Positions 10,601 through 24,842 are shown, numbered from the stretch's first letter. The stretch: DNA of 64,000 nucleotides from Capitulum mitella (GCA_030062745.1 CP099850.1:1178001-1242000), one strand, 5' to 3'. Notes: generated by a model from the letters alone, not told the origin. Made by a program: numbers and translations.

Positions 10601-12974
10601 ATCTTGGTCGTGTCTTTGCTCACCAGGACCCAGAAACTGTCCGTTTCGTTTCGCAAGGGGGTCAGAAAGGAATTGCCATTCTTCCGAACATCTTCCACTG
10701 AAAGCATCTGGTTATGTCAGAGGGGGCTTTAAGTGGGTAGGCATATACATATCAGATTTGGGTGTACCGTTAGTTACGTGCTAGCGCTTAGAAGGACTTG
10801 GTTTATGACTGGCGTGAGGCCAGATGGAAGAAATGACGACTATCTGTCTTATTTTACGCCTGGAATCGTTTTTTTTTTGCGACTTGCGATCCAGTGATCA
10901 TCGGTTGCTTACTGCTCTGGCCGGGAGCCTTTGGGTCGGTATGAAGCGTCCACGGCCGCTCGGTACCGTGACATGACCGACCCGTGTCCGCCTTAGTGGC
11001 CGTCCAGGGCCGCTCGGCGCCGTGATGTCACCCTGATGGGGCCCCTGCGAGGCCGTTCGGTGCCGTGACGTGGCCCCGCTGGGGTGCCTGCTGGGCCCGG
11101 CCCGACCGAGCGGCACTGTCCTCACACGGAGACAGCGCGCCGCCGCCAAGGCTGCGTCCAGACCACATGGGAGGCGTCGGCAGCAGCTGGGCCTGCGCAG
11201 CCTTGACCGTGGTCCGGTGCGGCGGCCGGCGGCGCCGCCTCCAGCAGCGCTGGCCGTCCGCCCGGCCGGCGGCCGCCGGGACGGCCCCAGGCCGGCTGGA
11301 CGGCGCCGCGCTGACGCGTGCCGCGGCGGCCCCGCCGCCAGCCCCTGGTTTCCAGAGCGGGGCTCACTCGGTCACGGATGCGGACCGGGGCGGCGCGTAA
11401 CGCAAGCGGTGACGCCGTGGGCGCGGCCCAACCGGTTGTGGCGCAGCGCTGACCGTCCGGGCAGGGGAGCTGGCGACCAGTTCTCGGTCAGGCACGGTCC
11501 ACTGGCGGTATTATCCTTGAGGAAAAAATGGATGATCGTAATGACGCGAGATCTGAATGCGAAATAGGACAAATACGATTGCGTTATGTAAACATGCAAC
11601 TGATGTGTTCGCTATCCAATTCCAAGAAGAGGCAGACTCGTTTGTCTACGAAATGACTGTGTTTGTGTGGAACAACAAAACACCGAGTCGACCGCACATG
11701 TATGAGTCCTCTGTTCGCGGGTTCCCTGCATTTCTGACGTGAACCGTCGCTTTCTTGTGCGCACCCTCGTTTTTCCATGACCATAAGTCAGATATCTATG
11801 TCAGTGATGTTATCGCCTTAACAACAGGAAAATCGCAAGGCACATTATGCAGCTCGGGGATGCCTGACGTAAGTCGCTCAGGGTTGTCAGCATTTATTCT
11901 CTGACAGGCCACATTGGCTGACGCTGAACTCAAATATGCCCATATATATTTGAGAGAGGGAAGTTATTAGACCCCTAAGACGAAAATTTTTTACGACGAA
12001 GCCCGAAATGAAAGCCCGTTTTTTGGGAGGGGGGAGGGGGCGCACCCATGGGTTACTGATTCAAAGCTTTACATGCGAACTTTAATGGCATAATTAAATG
12101 GACATAAGTGCTCTTCTTTTGAGATATACAAGGACTTGCGTTTTCATACAAGAGGTACACAATATTGCCCCGTCGAAATGTTACACACCTATGGCGAAGC
12201 CACGTCGTGATGCCATTGCAGTGCGACACGGGAACGTTCGATCCTCGAATCTTTGAAGATCGTGGAAAGTATATTCAGTGGCGGAGAGTTTTTCTACCAT
12301 TTTCGAAAAAAGACATTACATTATGTGGTAAGTTGAGTGGATATTCTCGGCAGTGTACGAACATCTTCACACGTCTTTTTTACCTACAGTACCCCATTGC
12401 TTCCACCTTCACAAATCCATTTCAAGAGACAAAGAACGCCAGTGAACCGGGAAAAGTTTCGTAGTAAAAAATCGCCTGTCATATGAATATCTCCCCTTTT
12501 CACATTCGACGCCGTCACCAACACTTGTGCCAGCTGTGCATGCGATCGCGTTCTGGCGAATGTGAAAGTACTGCGCCATACGTAGCAGAGACTGCGGTTA
12601 CTTAGTGCGGACGGAAGGACGAAAACGGGAAATCTGGCATCGAATGACTGATAGTCTTGATGCTTCGTCAAATTGCTTGTTTTTAAACGGCCTGTCTCGA
12701 TTAGACTCCATGTAAAGAAACACCGCCAGCGGTGGTGCAGTGCGTAGTGTATTCGTGTTGAGCCTGTGTATGCAGCATTCGCAGTGTTGCCACTGAGCTA
12801 GTCCGGAAGCTGTTTGTCTCTGTTATCTCATAGTTTTGCCTTAATGTTTCCTGGCGCGTGGCCGTCTCCCTGTTTGGTGGCGCTTGTATATGTTGCGACT
12901 TCTGAAGGAAGGAATCATTATTCAAAGACTAAGTTCTGTCGATGAAGGGAATGTTTTCTGTCATCAAGACTAGA

Positions 12975-13034
12975 GTGTTCGGGGTAGTACGATCAGATGT
13001 AGGGGTCATAGTACGTGCAACAAGCGCTGCTTAG
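12975..13034 (+). repeat. Second copy of the SINE-like tail
   Basis: This 60-bp stretch aligns with 3044-3103, sharing tgtaggg, gtcat/gatca and cgtgca blocks in the same order and ending in ttag. It supports a dispersed repeat family but is too short to classify. Confidence 0.4.
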
Positions 13035-14131
13035 GGCGGACTCTGATTCCAAAGGTCCCTAGCAAAATATTCGTGTCAGATTTTGAGAAAATGTCGCGGA
13101 TTACCAACCGTGCCTTCAACTCAGCAATCTTTTATTTTCCATGCACGCACCCAGCACAACGAAACAGAGAGCAGCGCCTCCGTGAATCCGGAGGCTTATT
13201 TGGCGAACCTCTTGCATGTAGCGCTCCCACAGACGCGTACACATCTCATGCGCATCACGTCCTCACGCCGACCCGTTCGAGCACCCTGCTCTCTCGTTAC
13301 CGCTGTCTCCCGCTGGCCCGGCCGCGCCCGGCCGTGTTCGGAGACAGCTCACGCTGCGATCGCCGCGCCACCGCAGGGCCCCCGCCTGCCTCGGCCTGCG
13401 ATCTCAGCTGCCCGCGACAGCTGAAAAGGCGGCGCAGGCGCGTGGTTTGTGCACGGCCCTCGTCAGGAGGCGGCGACGCGACGGTATAACTCCGCTTGCT
13501 CACGGCTACAGCGAAGGTGAAGGGAGTTCTCAAGGGTTTAGGCAGCGCGAGAGTTGTGCAGGTGGTGAACGTATGTTGCAGTCCGAGAAAGAGGAGCGAT
13601 TGTAGGCTGTTCGTAAAGAATGCCAGTTCTACAAAGCTCACCTTTTTGGCCGCCAGCATGTGGCGCTGTTCGTTGTCATCGCATGTATGACATCGATTAA
13701 TCGCATTGGTTACTCAGTAGTTTCGTTTTCCCAGAATTACTGTCATTTGTATGTCTCGGGTATGCAAGGTCGGGTCATCCCAATGTTTTAAGTTGAATGG
13801 TTAGACCATGCATCGAATTGTTACTCTTATATTTATTTAGTTTGTTCTTATATTTACACTACATGTATTCATTAGATTATTATAAGACTGGTGAACAGTT
13901 GTTTCCCTGATGCAACGATACATCTTATCGTTTGAATTGAAATGCAGAGGGTAAGGAGTAAGCATAAACAAGATCCTGTTTAACCCTCGGATACTCTCCA
14001 GTTTACTTCTGGATCCTCCCGACTATTGCGGCGTTTGTGGATCTCATTGAACGAAACTGCGCACAAGACGCCGGCGGTGACCCGGTAAGCGGGGGCGCGG
14101 GGAACCAGACCATGCAGAACCCGGCGGCGCG

Positions 14132-14140
14132 TTATATAAT
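14132..14140 (+). promoter_or_regulatory. TATA box of the aquaporin gene
   Basis: The sequence ttatataat stands out as an AT island in very GC-rich DNA, about 160 bp before the start codon. A start of transcription near 14162-14175 (tctgacc or gtcaggct) would give a GC-rich 5' UTR of roughly 125-135 nt, assuming no upstream non-coding exon. Confidence 0.65.
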
Positions 14141-14296
14141 AGTTCCGCGAACGGGGTCGTCTGACCCCCGGTCAGGCTGAGGTCGGCGGCCGCCTCGGAG
14201 GCCGCGTCGACCCCGGCCGGCCGGCGGCGGCCGCCGACGGCCGACGACGGCGCGTCAGTCTCGCGCGCGCGCCCGTCCCGTCAGCACGCAGCAGCC

Positions 14297-14509
14297 ATGC
14301 CCGCCTGGTCCACCGTCGAAGAGGGGCTCGGCCTCAAGGAGATGGTCCGCAACCGGGACCTGTGGAAGGCGCTGCTGGCCGAGTTCATCGGCACGCTGCT
14401 GCTGACACTCATCGGCTGCCTGAGCACCATCGGCTGGGGCGACGGCTACAGCCCGTCCATGGTGCAGATCGCCCTGGCTTTCGGCGTCACCGTCGCCACG
14501 CTGGCCCAG
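14297..14509 (+). CDS. Prip: PRIP-like aquaporin, exon 1 (residues 1-71)
   Basis: This first coding exon encodes a cytoplasmic N-terminus, then RDLWKALLAEFIGTLLLTLI (helix 1) and VQIALAFGVTVATLAQ (helix 2). The protein is a MIP-family channel that should pass water across the plasma membrane. F62, in the LAFG motif, is the helix-2 member of the aromatic/arginine filter and matches Phe56 of human AQP1. ATG has a good context (cagccATG) and lies about 130 nt after the likely start of transcription. The donor is CAG|gtgaga, phase 0. Assignment to the insect PRIP group rather than DRIP rests on remembered consensus of the later exons. Confidence 0.94.
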
Positions 14510-17490
14510 GTGAGAGCGCGCGGCGGGCGCCCGGGCCAGCCCGGCGAAATCCCGGTGCGGAGCTGTTCAGTTCCGGCGGCGTGTTGCTGACCTAGTGGGG
14601 GAAGCCCCCTGACGGAAGGAGGTGGTTCACTGTACAGGCGGACGGGAGTTGGCTCGCTTGGATCCTCCCGATTCTGAGGTGGAGGTAGGCGGAAGATTTA
14701 CGCGGCCTGCTGACAGGCGACAAGCTGTTGGTGAGCTGTTTGCGAGCTGTTATTGAGCCGCCGGTGAACGGTCCGGGAGCCGATAGTCTGCTCACGTATC
14801 TCCCCACCTAAAAGGCTCTCCGAGGACGGCCGGGTGCGGTCCCCGCGAAAACTCGGTCGCCGTAATCGCGTAATGGTGACCGGTCTGATACGAGTCGGCC
14901 GTTTTGACAGATGGTACGTAGGTCAACAGCGAGCCGGGGCTGATAACGCAGGACTCCCGCCTTCGGTGGCGCGCTGCCGGGCCGCGCCCCTTTTCCGGTC
15001 GTTCTGCCCCGATTGGGAACCATCAGATGACGTGGCAGCCCCGCATTTCTACGCTTAAGGGTTGACAGACGACACTGTCATCGGTGAAAACGATTTCGAG
15101 TCGGCAGACAAATCAGCTTGTCGAGCTTTTCCGTGAGGGTGATAACGGTCAGAGCTTGTCCTTCCGGAGCGGGCGGCGTGCTGATCCGCCGCCGAACGGT
15201 GCACAGGCCGCCTAGTCAGAGGCCCGAGCTGCGGGAGCACGCCGCAGCCGTTAGTCAAGGCTCAGGTGGCACGGAAACTCCTCTGAGCCGCGTCGCCGGC
15301 GTGCGGCTGGCCGGGGTTTCTAAACCGGCCGTTCGGGACGGCGCGTGCTCACGGCCCGGCTGTCACGAACGCCGCCAGATGGAACCGGACGGCGGCCGGC
15401 AGTTTATCACCGAGAGGCGCCCGGTCCTGGAGCTGGGCGGCTGTCGGCGTTCGCCGTGTTTAGAGCCGGGAGATGCCGACGGTCGTGATTCACGGACGTC
15501 CTGGAGACGTCGGTGGCGCCGCCTCCACTCCAGCTCCGCGGTGGTCGTTTGTTGGTCTGCAGCGCATTCCCTCCAGCTCCAGGCTCTGCCGGGCGGCGAG
15601 GTCGCGTGCGACCCGAAATCGCTCCTTGCTTGGGCCGCTGCGCCATTGGGAATAGTCTGGACTTCAGCCGCCTGGTTTCGGAGCCCGGAGCACAATGGCG
15701 CCGTGCCCAGATCTGTGCGGTGCACTGTGCGCAGAACCGTGGCCGGAGTCGCGCTTGGCCGCAGCCGTGGTCAGGAGTGAAAGTTTGCGCTCGATAACGA
15801 GATCGTTACCCTTCCACACTCTGCTCATTCGCGTCTGGCTAGATGAGCATGGCCGTCCAGTGGGCAACTGACAACCTTTTGTTGCAAATTACGTGCAGAA
15901 AAAACGGAAACGAAAGCATTTGTGTCGTTGCGAATTCCCTTGCCCAAACGGGTCCATTGCACAAACATGACAAGCCATGACGCTTTTGGTAATTCGTTAA
16001 TAGACATTTTATTTAACCCATGAGCTTGAATGACTTACTCAAGCGGGAGGCAAACTGCAGTCGTCGTGACGTGGCTCCACTGAGGCTGTAACGTGCGGTT
16101 TGTCGCGTGCCTGCGCGTCCTGCCCGGGCGGACGAAACCCGTCCACGTGCGGCGACCGCGCAGCGGCCCGAGAAAGTCCCGCCCCGCATCAATCCTGCGC
16201 CGGCCTGTTTCTACAATCACGCGGGCGTGCCCAGTGAAGCGGCCCCCTCCCACCGCCTGCGGTTACACCACCGCACGGAGCCGGGCCGGCACCGTCCAAA
16301 CGGGCGCGCCGACCGGCGAGTCGAGCCCGTCAGTCGAGCCCGACGTCGGCGGCGCTCGCCCCACTGACGCTCTCCGACTCGATGGAACTCGACTCGGCGG
16401 CGTGTCTCGTCTCTCCTCTCTGGTGTTTTCCGATGTCGCCGGATGCTTATGGATGCTTCCCGATCGGCGTTTACACTTGGCGGATGTTCGTGGTTTTGAT
16501 GCGACGATCACGTGAGCCGGTGATGTAGTTTTTCATTTGCGACGCTTCGTAGCTCAGTTCGGCGGTACGTTTGGAGGTCACCAGTCACATTCCGAGCTCT
16601 GACGTCTTTTGAATAGCTACCATCGCAGGGAAAAATTAAAACACGGCCGAAATCCAGCCTTGAACAGTGCCATTTTTGGGCGCGGTCCCGCTTCTGACGG
16701 CTACAGAAGTCGCCCGGGTCCGAGCGTTCCGGGTCACGGTCTTCCACGCACACGCGCTTCCGCCTGCCACGAGCGACAGGACACACTGGTCACGTGACCC
16801 TCGCCACCTAGCGCTTGTAACGAGATCGGCCAGCGTGTGACAGCTGGGCGCGAGGCGGCGCCTGCCTGACGAGGTTCCTCGCGCCGGGAGGGGTCAGAGG
16901 TCACGACACGCGTGCTGCCGGGCCGCCACCGGGTCAGACTGTCGACCGGGGGCGCTGTTGGGACGTCCACACTGGACAGACCAGAGCCAGGGTAGCGACT
17001 GGTGTCAGGGTCAAGTCCGACGTTGTTGGGCAAGGCGCTGCACGTGGACGACCGCCGTGCAACGGTATGGTGCGTCGTCACGTGGGACCATTGTTTGGAT
17101 ATGTTTACTGCCGGGGGAGTTGCTGCAGTGGCACGTGGACCTAGGATGTTGTTTGTAATTAAATATGATTTACACTACTGTAACGGCCTGCACAACATTG
17201 AGGAACGCAACCCCAGTAGCGAGTTCACAGCATTTCTGTTACAAATTTGCTAAGCGATCTTCACGCAGCTGTTACGACACACATCACTATCATAATCGCG
17301 CAAACATGGCGCACCATTGCAGATGGCTGTTCTGATCTCGCTGGTGCAGGCGAAAACCAACTTCGATCTCTCATCAGGGCAAACAAGCCTCCGGGCAAAT
17401 ATTGACTGTGCTATCTGGCGAGCTATCTGTCGCGCGTGATCCCCGCTCTCCACACAGACACGGGCGGCCAAGTGTCCCGTTTGGCGCGCT

Positions 17491-17660
17491 CGGCTGTTTC
17501 CTGGCTGGTCGCTGTTCTGCCTGTTTTGAGTCCGGCTATTCGTTGTTCTGAGGCTGGGTTTTTGCTGTTCTGAGCCCGGCCAGCTCTTCTGGGGCTGGCT
17601 GTTCGCCGTTCTGAGGCTGTCTGTTCGCCGTTCTGAGCTCAGCTGTTCGCTGTTCTGAGC
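17491..17660. repeat. Degenerate tandem repeat of a gctgttctgag core
   Basis: The core gctgttctgag or gccgttctgag recurs about seven times with irregular spacing of roughly 20-28 bp. It is an old, diverged minisatellite in aquaporin intron 1. Confidence 0.75.
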
Positions 17661-20025
17661 GGCTCGATCGATGACCAGGCCGCGGAACAGAGCTGCGACC
17701 GATCGGAAGCGCCGTGTTTCAGCTGATTTGCCGCTCAGCTGACGTCATGTAACACCTGTGACTTGCTCCTGCGTCGCTTGCTGCCATATCCTGCCTTGCA
17801 GGTGTGCGTCGATGCTATAAATTTCTTCTGTCACCGTTCCGGAGCAGATATTTTACGTTTCCTGACGCTTTTAGGGCGGCGATTGCGAAAAGCTGTTAAA
17901 TGTGGTTGGAGTATCGTGTCGTTGTAGGTTTAATATTGACGTCACTTGTATATCACGTCTGATATGGAGGGTCTGCTTTATTCCATATCCTTATGGACAG
18001 GAAGTAAGGATCAAGTTTGTTCGCGCAAATCCCCATCTTTATCATTCTAGCCGCTGTGAGTGACTGTAGGTCTTTGTGGAGGGGTGAGCCTGACGAATTC
18101 CTTCCTTTCTTGTAAAACTGTCTTGTTACTCATTGGGTGAAACCTGAAAGGCACGGGCTGACAGCTGTCTGCCATCCGGTCTTGGAGCAGCAATCGGCTG
18201 CTCTTGAGGTCGGGTCACTGATGTCGGCGTCCGATGCTCATTGTCCAGGGCTACGGGCTCGCTCACTTTCCCAGTTTGGTCGGCTTTCTAGGGCCACGGG
18301 TCCGCTCACTGTTCCTGCCTGGTCGGCTGACGTGGTCGTGTTCACGTGACACCAAAAGACTGGGAAAAGTCGACAGATAAGAAGACAGTGGAGAAATATT
18401 GCAGAGGCACGTCAGAGTACGTGGCGTATCCCACTTGTCGTTTTTAAGGAAGGTGATGCGAAGTACGTCCTCAAAAGAACCTCAGCTTCAGGGCCGGGGA
18501 CACTTCTTGTCATTACTTGGTTCACATCACAGTGCATATGTCTGCGATGCCATTCTTGCCGCAGTGCACTTCATTCTGACCTGGCTAATATTGCCTTCGT
18601 TAAGATATGCCTACTGTAACGAGAATTTGGGCCCTGATCTGGTGCAAAAAGTGCTAACGCAGGTGTCGCAAAGACGCCTTATGGACGGGACCCGGGGAGT
18701 GCAACGGTAGGATTTGTCGGGGATCCCAGTCGGGCTTCTACTGAAGCGCCGGCCGCCCGAACGGCCGGCAGCTGAGTGCCGTCCAGCCGAGATCGCCCCT
18801 CAGCCGGCCGACCCAGCCGTGGGCGCTGTCCCCCGCCGTCAGCCGTCCGCTCACCTGCACCGGCCACCTGCATACCGACAGAGCGCGGTTTCGCGGAGGC
18901 AGAGTGGGAAGAGGGCGGCCGTGGAGAGTGACATTGACCGAAAGGTGGAGGCAAAGATGCGCGTGATAGCGACGCTTGGCACGGGGATGTAGAGGAATGG
19001 CTAGAGCGGCACCGCGCGAGATTACTGCCGGGACTGGAAGGTTACCGTCCTGATGGATCTGGCGGCATTGTGGCCGCGGGTATGACCCCCATTTCGGGTG
19101 TAGCTATCTCCGACGTCGGGCGCTCACCTTGAGCGTATCTGGCCATCTCGCTGTGACCGGCGCGGCGTGGCGTCGTGTTCGTCGCCCGCGGACAGGCACC
19201 GCCGCCGGGCCGGGCCGGGCGGTGCTGCTCTTGACCCGCTCGGCCGGCCGGGGCGGGCTCCGCGCTCTGCCGCCCGGCCCTCGGGCGACGCGCGACCTTT
19301 CGCCGCGGCAGCTGGTGCGGCGTCCCGTCGGCTCGCCGTCATGACGGCCCGTCATCCGGCCCGCCCAGTGTGTGCGGGAAGACGGCCGGCGCCAGGACGG
19401 GGTTGCGCGTCGACCGTCATGAGTCCGGCCGGCACCGCCGGACTCGTGACCTTATTTTAACTCGTGACAAATCGGACTCCGGCAGTAGCCCGTCAGGGTG
19501 CGTCGACCCGTTGCGCTCGATCTGTTCAACGGACGGCCCACGGATTCCTGCTGTGACTAAACGCTTTTGGCTCAGGTGTGACTCGTCTATAGACGATGAG
19601 CTGGGCAAAACACAGGTCCTTGCCGTTAACTGAGACGGCGCCAGCCTCTAAAATGCTGCCGTGAGTGGATGCTTGTAATGCACGGCTGCTTGAGATCAGG
19701 TCCGCAGGCACGGATCACATCCTGACTCGTGTGCTGAGGTGGCAGCTGGCCGTCGGCGGCGGCGGGGCTGGCGGCGGACCGGCCAGCACGCGCCGTTACC
19801 GAACAGCACAACCCCGCCGGGCCGCCGGGCGGAGCGGCTTTTGGAAGCGAGGAGGAACCGTTAGTCCCCGATCCTGCCGGCCCACGCAGGCGGCGGCTGG
19901 ATTTATCAGAGTCACGGCTGGGTCCCTAACTGTACCTGTCCTACGGCCGGCTCCGACACCGACGCACGCTGAGCGCATCCGCACGCCGGTCGCCTCAGTA
20001 CCCGGGAGACGACCGGCGTCTAGAC

Positions 20026-20228
20026 GGAACTCCGACCACCTCGAGTGCCGGAGTGAACTGCGTCCGGACGGCGAGGCGGAACTCCGGTCACCTCGAGTGC
20101 CGGAGTGGACTGCGTCCGGACGGCGAGGCGGAACTTCGGTCACCTTGAGTGCCGGACTGCGTCTGGACGGCGAGGCGGAACTCCGGTCACCTCGAGTGCC
20201 GGCGTGGACTGCGTCCGGACGGCGAGGC
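20026..20228. repeat. 52-bp minisatellite, four copies
   Basis: Four head-to-tail units of 52, 52, 47 and 52 bp begin ggaactccggtcacctcgag and end with gtccggacggcgaggc. The third has lost five bases. Conservation between units is high, so the amplification is fairly recent. Confidence 0.93.
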
Positions 20229-23200
20229 GAAACTTCAGCTTATCGCGTTCCCCATATCTGTGCCGTTCACACTCATGGTCTGGCTCAAGGAACGTTATGC
20301 CGTTGCCAACTCAAAGCGCCACCGATTTTGTTTAGATCATAGCATTCAGCTAATGGCCGCTGGAGAGCCAGGACTTTGTCAGTCCATGACTTTTCGTACA
20401 TCCACAGTATAGTACTCGGTAGGTGTGCTTGTCGAAATGGACTGTCGTTCAAGAACATTCAGCAATTCGTATAATCATGGATGACGATTTCATCTTGTTA
20501 TCGACGAGGTAACCGGCTCAATAACTAAGCCTCCGTGAGTTTGCAACACCGGCGTAGCTAAAATGGGTAGGGGCCTCCCCTTTAGGCTCGCATTTTCATG
20601 AAAACCATTGCACATAATCTTCCCAGCAGGCGGTTTTCGTATGATTTAGATTCACACTGAGCTCGCGGCCCCTCCCCCTACGAAAAATTCTGGCTGCGCT
20701 CCTGGTTTGAAGAAATCACTCACAGTTTTGGTGTGTCATATGGGGGAAATACTGGCCTCTAGTAGGCCCGTCTGTCAGCTCTTCGTCTTGTAAATCTCAT
20801 GTGGTTTTGTGTTTCTCTCTCCAATGAAAGTTTCCTGAAAGGACAAATAATTTTTTATCCATACCACGCTGTGTGCAAGACTTTCAGAAACACTACAGGA
20901 CGTATTTACTTAATGTGAACCGCAGAAGATCGTAGCACTTTTTAACCAACTTTAGTCCTGTAAACGCCCTTTTACGCTGTCCACAGGCAAAAGTGGCTTC
21001 TCCGGACAATCCTCTAAGAAATGTTCACTCTGTAACAGAGACGGCGGAACGTGTTCTGGCAAGGGGGAGCATTCGCTACTTTTCGAGCAATTTCTTTCCA
21101 TGCAACGTCATAGGGTTAATGTTAAATTTCGCCAGTTAAGTATGGGAGGGGGCGCACGGTGCCCCCGTGCTCTCCCCCTTCCGTTTCGCCGTCTATGCTC
21201 TGTGAGACAAACCAGCGTGTTGATGGGATTTGTAGCACAAGAACACTGTTGCAGACGGCATAAGGTGTCTTTCGGACAAATCCTGATTTGCTGCGTTTTG
21301 CCTCAGTGGAACAAGGTATTTCAACACAGGCGGTTGCTTTCGAGCATCTGCATAGCTTAGAGTAAATCGCTTCACGTGGAAACGTGAGGAGCATCATTGG
21401 AAAAAGCAGCGCTGTCAGAATACGTACATGTTATCTGCACCAGTTTCCGTACGACATGCACGATTGACTCTGCTATCAAAAGCCAGTGCATAATCTCTGA
21501 AGCGGCCCTAAACGATTGCTGCCGTCTTGCTGTCCCGTGACTGAGAATCGGCCACGGTGGCGCGTGGAGTGCTGGCGGGGGAGGGGGAGGAGGCTGAAGC
21601 CGTTGTCGGTCATGTCATGAGAGGCCCTGATATCAGAGACTGGACGGCTCACCTTGGTTCCATTGCATCAAGGATATAGCGGATGCCGTCATCAATGGGT
21701 GTCTTATTCATCACAGCATTGGCCTGCATTAGTCACCGTCTGTCATGGCCTGAACGGCCGTCACGTCCTGGACACGAATATCACGGACCAGTAGTGGCAC
21801 CACGCGTCCAGGAAATCGGGAGCAAACAGCACTTTCGATTTCGTTCCGTCCACGCATCGCCGCAGGGATGATGTAAATTTCCCAGGCTAGGGAGCACCGT
21901 GCCTGTCCGTTCCCCTCCCGCCAGCGCCGCCACTGGCACTGACTCTGTTGACGGGTGTGTTAACCATGGGGTCAGCGACCGACACACTGCTTCCAGTTCG
22001 GTTGAGTCACGACTTCCTGGCGCAGAACTGCGCAAGTGCAGTCTTTTGACATTGAAGCTCGCGGAACTGGACTTCCCAGCCTGAGTGCCTGCAAGGACAA
22101 ATACCCGTGCCATTGCCCGTGAGGAGGGACTGAGTCCTATGGGCATTGACTTGAAAGGATGGGCTCCAAAACTTATTCCCCCCCATTTCCGAAAAGTTCC
22201 ATCCTCGCCCGTGAGTGTAAGAACTCACAAGGGTGCTTGGGAGGCGGCCCTACGGACTTAACAACGTGTAGGCATTAGCCCTGTAGTGCTGCATTGGCAG
22301 CAGCGGCCTCACAAAGGCCCCGGCGCCGCGAACGTTCAAAACGCTTGCACTCGGCCACGTATCCTCTAAGGATCAGGCTACCTCTCCCGTCAAGACCCGG
22401 CAACCTGTCTTCAGAGGACCAGGCGGCCTATCCCATAAATGGCCTATGCTATGAGGACCAGGTTCCATTCGCTACTTCTCGGTAACGAGATCGCTCGTTC
22501 CCCGTGGACCAGACTGACCGTACTGTGAGCTAAGCTCGCATCCTTTCAGGGCCCGGCTGCTACTGTTATGCACCCTAGACTTTGAGGGATATCTGTAACG
22601 GTAAATCCTGATCCCAACCCGACATCACCTCTCGGTCTCACATGCCTGGCCGCCTGCCCCAACCCGATGACTCGACCAAACCGGTTCGTCTGGTTTCGAG
22701 GTGGCTTGATGGAACGGGGTTTCCCTCATTCATCCTCGGACCCTTGCCGATACAGGCGCAGAAACCTATATTTGGGTGAAAGAGCGCACTTCTCGAACTG
22801 GGGGTTTGGTAGTCCCCTGAGATTTTTCTCTTGTCATCTCGGTACAGTTTGAGGTGAAACCATGGAATCTGGCGACTTTTGTTCACGTTCTTTTTCGTAT
22901 ACGATGTGAAAAATGACCTTGTAACTTTGTCGTAGGCGATTCCAATAGGCGTTCTCTTAAAAAATGTTCGGCGTTTTTTTGCAGCTCATGCGTAACAGTA
23001 AGCTACATTAACAATGACAAAGGCAGATCCAGGGGAGCAGAAAGGAACATTCAATACACCAAGTTTGGAAAAGTAGGTAGTACGCTTCATCGCATCAGGA
23101 GTTGGCGAAACGCCAGATGTCGTGTGTCACACATTATATGTTGTTTATTTGAAGGGGATTCTATTTGTTTGATTTTGACACGCAGACCGTAATTTTGACA

Positions 23201-24842
23201 GCAGTGGTGGATCGAGGGGACCAAACATGGACACCCATTAGATCATGTTATGAAACTCAGTCCCGTACCATGCGACTGCAAGGACGACCGTGCACTATGT
23301 CGTGACTTCATCGCGTACCATATGATTTTGGACGTGCGTAGTAAGGGCATAGTAAGGTGAACGTAGCCAGGGGTGGAGCCGGGAGTCTCGGTCTGTGTTC
23401 AGTGATGATGCTACGTACTGCGGTACCGTGCATGCCATGACAAATGCGCATGTTGTACACAGATCATTTTACTCCTCCTGCCAGACTTGCCCGTTCGAAG
23501 CAAATACATGTTGGGTTACAGTAACTATTTTTTTAGCTCGTCACATACCCTATCGATCTCCAAAACCACGCAGAGAGAAAAGCAGCAAACGCTGCTTCCA
23601 AATTCCAATGTGGGGTTCCTGGCTACGCCACTGGCGTTTGTATTTTTACATTATGTACCTTCAGAACTACAGATTAGTTTCCAAGAGTTTGTTTGGGCTA
23701 TCTCATGACAAAATCGGGCGATTCATTCCCGGAAGATGGGGAGGGATTCCTGAAACAGTTACGAGATTAAGGCTTTAAAGCGCCCCGCAATAGGGTTAAT
23801 CCTGTCAGTGATGTATACGCGTTGGTGGTCTGCGCGCGGCTTATTACAGCTCCACATTGGCGGTACCGGTGCCCAGAGCTGGCCGGCCGGGCCGGGCGGC
23901 GCCGGTGCGTCACGCCGCGTCGCCGCGAGGGCCCAGCTCGCGGGCGTAACGTGACGCCTTTGTGCTCGCCTATTGACCTGTCCAGGTGCCCCTGGCTTTG
24001 GACGGCGGAGTGCGCACAGGAGGAACGGCCAGGCGACGCCGCCCTCTGTGTTCGGTGATTTATTTGCGGCACGTGACGTCACGTTTGGCAATTGCCCCGT
24101 GGTGTCTGTGCCTCATGGGTGTATGCTTGCTATTGTGAGACTGGCATGTACAGAGGACTGCATAGCGACGGGCGCGTAGGACTTGTTTGGGTCGTAGCCC
24201 TAAGTAAACGACGCATTTGCTGACAGTCTTGATCATCACGTGGGCTTGACGCAATAATCGACGGCTTTCACGGCTGAAACTGGATATTAACATGTTTACT
24301 CAAGGTACCGCGGCTATGCTCGGGACCCTGCGAACCCACCAGGTGCCGCTGCTATTAGTCGGTGCATTCAAGAGGCGCGATATGTCAAGCAAGGCCGATG
24401 AGCATGTGTAGTGGCATCTCCTTAGAAACGCAGGGGCTTTGGTATTCACTGTATTTTTGTCCATGTGCTGCCTCGTAGATCCAAATGCCTTGTGCTTCCA
24501 GTCTTTGAATAATTTTGATTTCGGTGCATGTTGTTTTTCGGTGGAGACAAAAGCTCAAATCCTACGTGCACGGCATCTCAGGATGAAAGGCAAAGTTCAA
24601 TCTGTTAACATACCACATACTGTTAGTAGCTTAAAGGCCACCATCACAACGCTACTGACATATTGAACATAATCATTAGCAGCTTTGGGTTTGAAGACTT
24701 AACATTTTTGCTCATTGAAAACGGAAGGAATGTATCTCACCAGCATGAGTGTAGGAGCCCATAAAGCAATACGGCAGCGGCCCTACCAATTTTGGGACAT
24801 TGAACATTAATCCTATGCTATTGCATGACGTCCAACATTAGC

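Larger units (their letters stand above)
6299..14131. other. Interval between CHMP1 and the aquaporin gene
   Basis: No gene is recognised in this interval. It contains GC-rich islands (to about 6.8 kb, 9.2-9.65 kb and 10.9-11.5 kb), the minisatellite at 7168-7603, and AT-richer stretches. An AT-rich open frame of 142 codons at 8107-8535 has no recognisable domain. The stretch at about 9.78-10.1 kb has a repetitive, transposon-like texture but no identifiable ends. Confidence 0.6.

Noticed and set aside
16540-16600. tRNA-like phrase cgtagctcagttcggcgg
   Set aside because: There is no GGTTCGAAT-type T-arm and no closing acceptor stem; it is a chance match or a very decayed fragment.
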